From NCBI GenBank assembly GCA_913041095.1, contig CAJWIB010000067.1:1-10272 (forward strand): a DNA stretch of 10,272 nucleotides, given 5' to 3'. Both the position numbers and the translations under genes were made by a program. Below, one piece after another: positions 6,818-10,272 of this stretch (position 1 is the stretch's first letter; each line of letters begins with the position of its first letter). The stretch is from an uncultured Rhodospirillaceae bacterium (GTDB lineage Bacteria; Pseudomonadota; Alphaproteobacteria; Rhodospirillales; UBA2165). The notes below the pieces were generated by a model, which was given only the letters and a program-made list of their open reading frames with translations, was not told where the DNA came from and ran no database searches.

Positions 6818-6847
6818 ATTATATTGTCCGATAACCATAAGAGATAA
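6818..6847 (-). promoter_or_regulatory. Candidate sigma-70 promoter of the acyl-CoA synthetase gene
   Basis: On the minus strand a perfect -10 hexamer TATAAT (6818-6823) lies upstream of the ligase start, predicting transcription from about 6811 and a leader of roughly 25 bases containing the AGGGAA ribosome binding site. The -35 is poor (TTATCT or TATCTC at 17-18 bp). Two GACAATA copies (6805-6811 and 6822-6828, 17 bp apart) flank or overlap the -10 and could be an activator or repressor site. Seen in sequence; function inferred. Confidence 0.4.
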
Positions 6848-6892
6848 TTAGCAAAAAATAAAATACTTAGCAGGGTTTGAACTCACAAAGAT

Positions 6893-7015
6893 ATGAATTA
6901 CAAAGTCAACATAAAAGATAAAAATTCTGCCTTTGAAGTAGCCTTGGGGATGATGATTTTAGAATCCGCCTTAAGGCAGGATATCGATTACCCACATGGG
7001 AACTACCACCGATGA
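6893..7015 (+). CDS. Small hypothetical protein (40 aa), translationally coupled to the FAH gene
   Basis: A 40-codon ORF starts MNYKVNIKDKNSAFEVALGM and ends DIDYPHGNYHR. Its stop overlaps the start of the next gene in the classic ATGA arrangement (7012-7015). The middle part, AFEVALGMMILESALRQ, is a plausible amphipathic helix. The ribosome binding site is weak (CACAAAG just upstream), and an in-frame TGA lies five codons before the Met. The downstream FAH gene has only a distant GGGAA site, which makes coupling through this ORF plausible. I recognise no family. It could be a real small protein, a leader peptide controlling the catabolic genes, or the surviving C-terminus of a larger deleted gene (two other remnants occur in this window). 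It lacks the repeated amino acids of a classical attenuation leader. Confidence 0.4.
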   Translation: MNYKVNIKDKNSAFEVALGMMILESALRQDIDYPHGNYHR

Positions 7016-7869
7016 AAATATGCCGTTTCAATGACAATCAATTGGGCTTAATCCAAGGCGATAATGTATTGGATGTCTCACAAGCTTTGATCGTTCTACC
7101 AGCTCTCAATTGGCCGTACCCGCGTGGCGATCAACTTATCACCAATCTTGATGCGGTGATGGAAGTCATCAAGGATATTCGCGATTCCGCGCCGGCAATG
7201 CCGATCAGTGAGGTAAAACTGCTCAGTCCAGTCGCCAATCCGATGAATATCGTCGGTGCGCCGATCAACTATCAAAAGCATATTGACGAAAGTAACAAAG
7301 ATGATGGCATCGTTTCTAAACGCGCCATTACCAATATTTGGGATTGGGGCATGTTCCTAAAATCAAATAGTTCGCTAGTTGGTGCTGGCGAAGGCGTGGC
7401 CTTGCGCTTCGTTGAGGATCGCAATGATCACGAAGTTGAGCTCGCGGTCATCATCGGTAAGGCTGGTATTAATATTTCTGCTGAAAACGCCCTTGATCAT
7501 ATTGCCGGCTATGCCATTGGCTTGGACATGACAACGCGGGGTAAGGAGCTCCAAAGTTTTCGCAAATCATCCGATACCTATTCCGTCCTTGGTCCCTGGA
7601 TGGTCACCAAAGACGAGATTGACGATCCCAACAATCTTGATCTTAAAATTTCGGTGAATGGTGAAGTTCGGCAAAACTCCAACACCGACCAACTCGTCTA
7701 CAATGTTCAGAAATGCATTGAATATACGACCACACGCTACACGCTGTATCCCGGCGACATTATTATGACCGGCACACCGGAGGGCGTTGGTCCGGTTGAA
7801 CCGGGTGATACCATGACAGCAGAAATCGAGGGTATCGGACATATGGAAGTTGCAATCCGCCGGGCTTAA
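7012..7869 (+). CDS. Fumarylacetoacetate hydrolase family protein
   Basis: This 285-residue cytoplasmic enzyme belongs to the FAH family, whose members hydrolyse or isomerise acylpyruvates and related 2-oxo compounds with a divalent metal (for example 2-hydroxyhepta-2,4-diene-1,7-dioate isomerase, fumarylpyruvate hydrolase, acylpyruvase, oxaloacetate decarboxylase). A short N-terminal domain (about 1-70) precedes the catalytic fold. The entry motif is NIVGAPINYQKHIDE (79-93). The metal triad is E141 and E143 in DHEVELAVIIGK and D172 in GYAIGLDMTTRGKEL. The C-terminal signature TLYPGDIIMTGTPEGVGPV (244-262) is complete. All expected catalytic features are present. Translation probably depends on the overlapping small ORF, since the nearest GGGAA is about 12 bases from the ATG. 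A 143-bp gap without a recognised gene separates it from the amidohydrolase. Likely substrate is a ring-cleavage or 2-oxo acid intermediate of the same local pathway; the exact reaction is unknown. Confidence 0.92.
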   Translation: MKICRFNDNQLGLIQGDNVLDVSQALIVLPALNWPYPRGDQLITNLDAVMEVIKDIRDSAPAMPISEVKLLSPVANPMNIVGAPINYQKHIDESNKDDGIVSKRAITNIWDWGMFLKSNSSLVGAGEGVALRFVEDRNDHEVELAVIIGKAGINISAENALDHIAGYAIGLDMTTRGKELQSFRKSSDTYSVLGPWMVTKDEIDDPNNLDLKISVNGEVRQNSNTDQLVYNVQKCIEYTTTRYTLYPGDIIMTGTPEGVGPVEPGDTMTAEIEGIGHMEVAIRRA

Positions 7870-8012
7870 CACCTCTTACCAAGCCTTCTTTCCATATCGC
7901 GGAATAAAATCACCGCAGAAACCAACAATCGGCCTGCAATTGATTTACATGCCGGCTGGATAAACCGCATACTTTGCTGAATAATATTAGTAAATCGCTG
8001 TGGGAGGATTAG

Positions 8013-8993
8013 ATGTCAACTGTAATTGATGTCCATACGCATATGCTCAATGACCGCTGGCTAAGCTCTATATTGGAGCACGGTGGGCGTTACTCTTTGA
8101 AAGAACTCGGTGGCCAACGGGTGATTCATTATGATGACGCACCATTTATGACCTTGATGGACCCAATGTTCGACTATGCCCAACGCATCACCGACATGGA
8201 TAAAGCCGGTGTGGATATCGCAATTGTGTCGCTGACCTGCCCGAGTGTCTATTGGGGTGGCGAAGAAGTCAGCACAGCCACCGCCCAGATGATGAATGAT
8301 GATATGTCGGATCAACAGTCCACCTATCCAGACCGGATTCGCTGGTTTGCTACCCTGCCTTGGCAATATCCTGAGAAAGCGATCGCTGAGTTAGAGCGCG
8401 CCTGTGAAAAAGGTGCCGCTGGTGTATTCGTATCAGCCAGTATCACTGGGATGTCCTTAACCAATTCCGCCATTGCTTCGATTTGGGACGCCATTGACCA
8501 GCGCGAATTGCCGGTCCTGGTTCATCCAGGCGCGCCGCCAGGCGTCGCTGAAATGGATATGGTAAAATACAATTTAGCGTTCTCAGTGGGCTTCATGTTC
8601 GATACGACTTTGGCCATATCGCGCATGATATTTGATGGGTTTTTTGATCGCTACCAGAAGGTCAAAATCATAGCCTGCCATGCCGGAGGTACATTACCCT
8701 ACATTGTCGGGCGGCTGGATCAGGCATTCGACAAAATGCCGCCTTGCCGGGAAGTCATTTCAGAACGGCCAAGCACATATTTTGACCGCCTATACTTCGA
8801 TTCCATTGCTTACACTCAAGAAGCTCTGGAACTCTGTTTACATGTGTCCGGATCAGACAGACTGCTTTATGGTTCCGACTATCCGCACAATGTGGGTGAC
8901 ATGCCTGGTAATTTAGCGCGCGTTGACACCTTGGCGCCTGATATTGCCAAAAAGGTCAGAGGAAAAAATGCCATACAGTTATTTGGTTTTTAG
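8013..8993 (+). CDS. ACMSD-type amidohydrolase (amidohydrolase_2 family)
   Basis: This 326-residue metal-dependent TIM-barrel protein is of the amidohydrolase_2 group, which includes aminocarboxymuconate-semialdehyde decarboxylase, gamma-resorcylate and 5-carboxyvanillate decarboxylases and some lactone/hydratase enzymes. Metal ligands are visible in order: DVHTH at the N-terminus (H8, H10), LVHPG (H171), ACHAGGTLPY (H223) and LLYGSDYPH (D289). The HAGG and SDYPH signatures are typical of the decarboxylase branch, so non-oxidative decarboxylation of an aromatic or muconate-type acid is the most likely reaction, with hydrolysis as the alternative. The start is secure: GGGAGG at 8002-8007, five bases before the ATG. 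Its stop (TAG, 8991-8993) overlaps the AGGAGA ribosome binding site of the ThDP enzyme gene, so these two genes form one operon. No signal peptide is seen; the protein is cytoplasmic. The substrate is not identifiable from sequence. Confidence 0.93.
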   Translation: MSTVIDVHTHMLNDRWLSSILEHGGRYSLKELGGQRVIHYDDAPFMTLMDPMFDYAQRITDMDKAGVDIAIVSLTCPSVYWGGEEVSTATAQMMNDDMSDQQSTYPDRIRWFATLPWQYPEKAIAELERACEKGAAGVFVSASITGMSLTNSAIASIWDAIDQRELPVLVHPGAPPGVAEMDMVKYNLAFSVGFMFDTTLAISRMIFDGFFDRYQKVKIIACHAGGTLPYIVGRLDQAFDKMPPCREVISERPSTYFDRLYFDSIAYTQEALELCLHVSGSDRLLYGSDYPHNVGDMPGNLARVDTLAPDIAKKVRGKNAIQLFGF

Positions 8994-9005
8994 GAGACCC
9001 GTTTA

Positions 9006-10272
9006 ATGGCAATCAAAAAAATGAAATCAGGAACGACGGCTGATCTCTACCTCCGCCTATTAGCAAACCGGGGGATTGACTACATTTTCGCCAATCCTGG
9101 TACCGACTTTGCTCCGATCATCGAGAGTTATGCAAAAAATGAGAATGGCAAAGACAAAATGCCAACGCCAATTTCGGTCGCCCATGAAAATGTCGCTATT
9201 AGCATGGGTCTCGGCTATTACCTGGCGACGGGCCGGATGCAGGCGGTGATGGTTCATGTCAACGTCGGCACCGCCAACGCAATCTGCGGCATCATCAATG
9301 CAGCCAAAGACAATGTCCCGGTTTTGATGACCGCAGGCCGTACACCATTGACTGAGACGGAACTACCAGGGTCACGCTCGGGTAGCATTCATTGGGCCCA
9401 AGAGATGTTCGATCAGGCCAGCATGGTTCGCGAATCCGTTAAATGGGATTACGAATTGCGGAATAGCGAGCAAACCGAAGTAGTTGTCGACCGCGCTATC
9501 GAAGTTGCTAATGCGGTGCCAAAAGGACCGGTATATCTATCTCTACCACGCGAAGTGCTCAGCTCCGAGATTAAAGATATTGAATATGAAGCACCACCGC
9601 GCAAAGCCGCGCCCACGCCAGCAGCTCCCGACAGTTCTGCGATAGATCAAGCCGCTGAATTACTTGCTGATGCGGAACGCCCGTTAATTTTAACCAGATC
9701 GGCGGGACGGTACACACCAGACGCCGAAGCCTTGGCTAAATTAGCTCAGGATTTTGCTTTACCGGTAACGGAATACAGGCCGGTATACAATGCCATGCCT
9801 GGTGATCACGAGATGAACTTTGGCATGGATGTCCGGCCTCATCTAGAACAAGCCGATGTCGTACTTACCTTAGATACCGATGTGCCATGGTTGCCGGATT
9901 TCAACGGCGAACCACCAAAAGAAGCCAAGGTAATCCAGATGGCGACCGATCCATTGTTCCAAAGCTATCCAATTAGAGGATTTACCCGGGACCTTTGCAT
10001 CACGGCAGATTTAAGTCTCGGATTAACTGCACTTTCCGAAGCCCTTGAGGGCAGAAACATCGCCGCAATCGATGCCCGCCGAGCACACTTGGCTGACCTT
10101 AAAGCCGAGCAAAAGAATCTATCCGCTGCGATTTTGGCAAAGATTAAAAATCAAACACCGATACATCCCGGATGGGCCAGCCATCTGCTTGGCGAGCGGC
10201 TGGATGATGATTCATTGATTTTCAACGATTATCCATTGCTACTACCCTTCATGAACAGGCCTCTACCTCACA
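9006..10272 (+). CDS. Thiamine-diphosphate-dependent enzyme, acetolactate synthase/benzoylformate decarboxylase-like (3' end outside window)
   Basis: The frame stays open from ATG 9006 to the window end, giving 422 residues of an expected 540-580. The N-terminal pyrimidine-binding domain is complete. IFANPGTDFAPIIESYA (27-43) comes first, then PISVAHENVAISMGLGYYLA (55-74) with the ThDP-activating Glu at E61. HVNVGTANAICGIINAAKDN (84-103) and PVLMTAGRTP (105-114) follow. A proline/alanine-rich linker (about 193-207) leads into the central domain (about 208-370, ERPLILTRSAGR, then ADVVLTLDTDVPW). The cofactor pyrophosphate/Mg domain with its GDG...N motif begins near the cut and is mostly missing. 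Such proteins are often annotated as thiamine pyrophosphate-requiring protein and decarboxylate or ligate 2-oxoacids. AGGAGA (8992-8997), overlapping the previous stop, sets the start; only 12 bp separate the genes. The close coupling to an ACMSD-type amidohydrolase suggests consecutive steps. True acetolactate synthase in valine synthesis is unlikely, given the context and the absence of a visible small subunit. Confidence 0.9.
   Translation, partial: MAIKKMKSGTTADLYLRLLANRGIDYIFANPGTDFAPIIESYAKNENGKDKMPTPISVAHENVAISMGLGYYLATGRMQAVMVHVNVGTANAICGIINAAKDNVPVLMTAGRTPLTETELPGSRSGSIHWAQEMFDQASMVRESVKWDYELRNSEQTEVVVDRAIEVANAVPKGPVYLSLPREVLSSEIKDIEYEAPPRKAAPTPAAPDSSAIDQAAELLADAERPLILTRSAGRYTPDAEALAKLAQDFALPVTEYRPVYNAMPGDHEMNFGMDVRPHLEQADVVLTLDTDVPWLPDFNGEPPKEAKVIQMATDPLFQSYPIRGFTRDLCITADLSLGLTALSEALEGRNIAAIDARRAHLADLKAEQKNLSAAILAKIKNQTPIHPGWASHLLGERLDDDSLIFNDYPLLLPFMNRPLPH

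Noticed and set aside
7870..8012. Possible coding remnant or promoter in the 143-bp gap between FAH and amidohydrolase
   Set aside because: One frame is open for about 30 codons but has no family-like motif, and no -10/-35 pair is convincing. Only the GGGAGG ribosome binding site at its end is clear.
8061..8366. Minus-strand ORF of 101 codons within the amidohydrolase gene
   Set aside because: It mirrors codons of the well-supported amidohydrolase, has no ribosome binding site and no family resemblance. The same holds for 7567-7872 inside FAH.

Overview
The window reads as a chromosomal segment of a Gram-negative bacterium, probably a proteobacterium. Base composition looks moderate, about half G+C. 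Coding density is high, start codons usually have recognisable Shine-Dalgarno sequences, and the gene families (Qor, a three-gene 2-oxoacid dehydrogenase with a divergent Lrp-type regulator, ACMSD-type amidohydrolase, ThDP decarboxylase) are typical proteobacterial catabolic genes. I cannot assign a genus. I see no phage, transposase, integrase, CRISPR array, tRNA or rRNA.

Left part (1-1373): a full-length quinone oxidoreductase gene (qor, 181-1164, +) lies between two short protein remnants. On the left, reading leftward, are the last 40 codons of a glyoxalase/VOC-like protein (23-145, -). On the right, reading rightward, are about 57 codons resembling the C-terminus of a virginiamycin-B-lyase-like beta-propeller (1197-1370, +). 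Both remnants lack their 5' ends on the side facing qor, which suggests that qor replaced the 5' halves of two formerly divergent genes.

Middle part (1374-5191): a minus-strand operon encodes E1-alpha, E1-beta and E2 of a 2-oxoacid dehydrogenase complex. A divergently transcribed Lrp/AsnC regulator starts 145 bp upstream. Proteobacterial branched-chain 2-oxoacid dehydrogenase loci (bkdR / bkdA1-A2-B) use this layout, so a branched-chain complex is the best guess. No lipoamide dehydrogenase (E3) gene is present. The intergenic region between operon and regulator is A/T-rich and carries a perfect 8-bp-arm inverted repeat, a candidate operator.

Right part (5241-10272): an acyl-CoA synthetase (-) is divergent from a plus-strand group made of a 40-codon small ORF, a fumarylacetoacetate-hydrolase-family protein, an ACMSD/amidohydrolase_2 protein and a ThDP-dependent decarboxylase/acetolactate-synthase-like enzyme cut off by the window end. 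The small ORF overlaps the FAH gene by ATGA. The amidohydrolase stop overlaps the ThDP gene's ribosome binding site. The set (CoA ligase, C-C bond hydrolase or isomerase, decarboxylase-type amidohydrolase, 2-oxoacid decarboxylase) looks like a peripheral pathway for an aromatic or cyclic carboxylic acid. Its substrate cannot be read from the sequence. CoA thioesters or short 2-oxoacids from it could in principle feed the dehydrogenase complex next door, but that link is inference.
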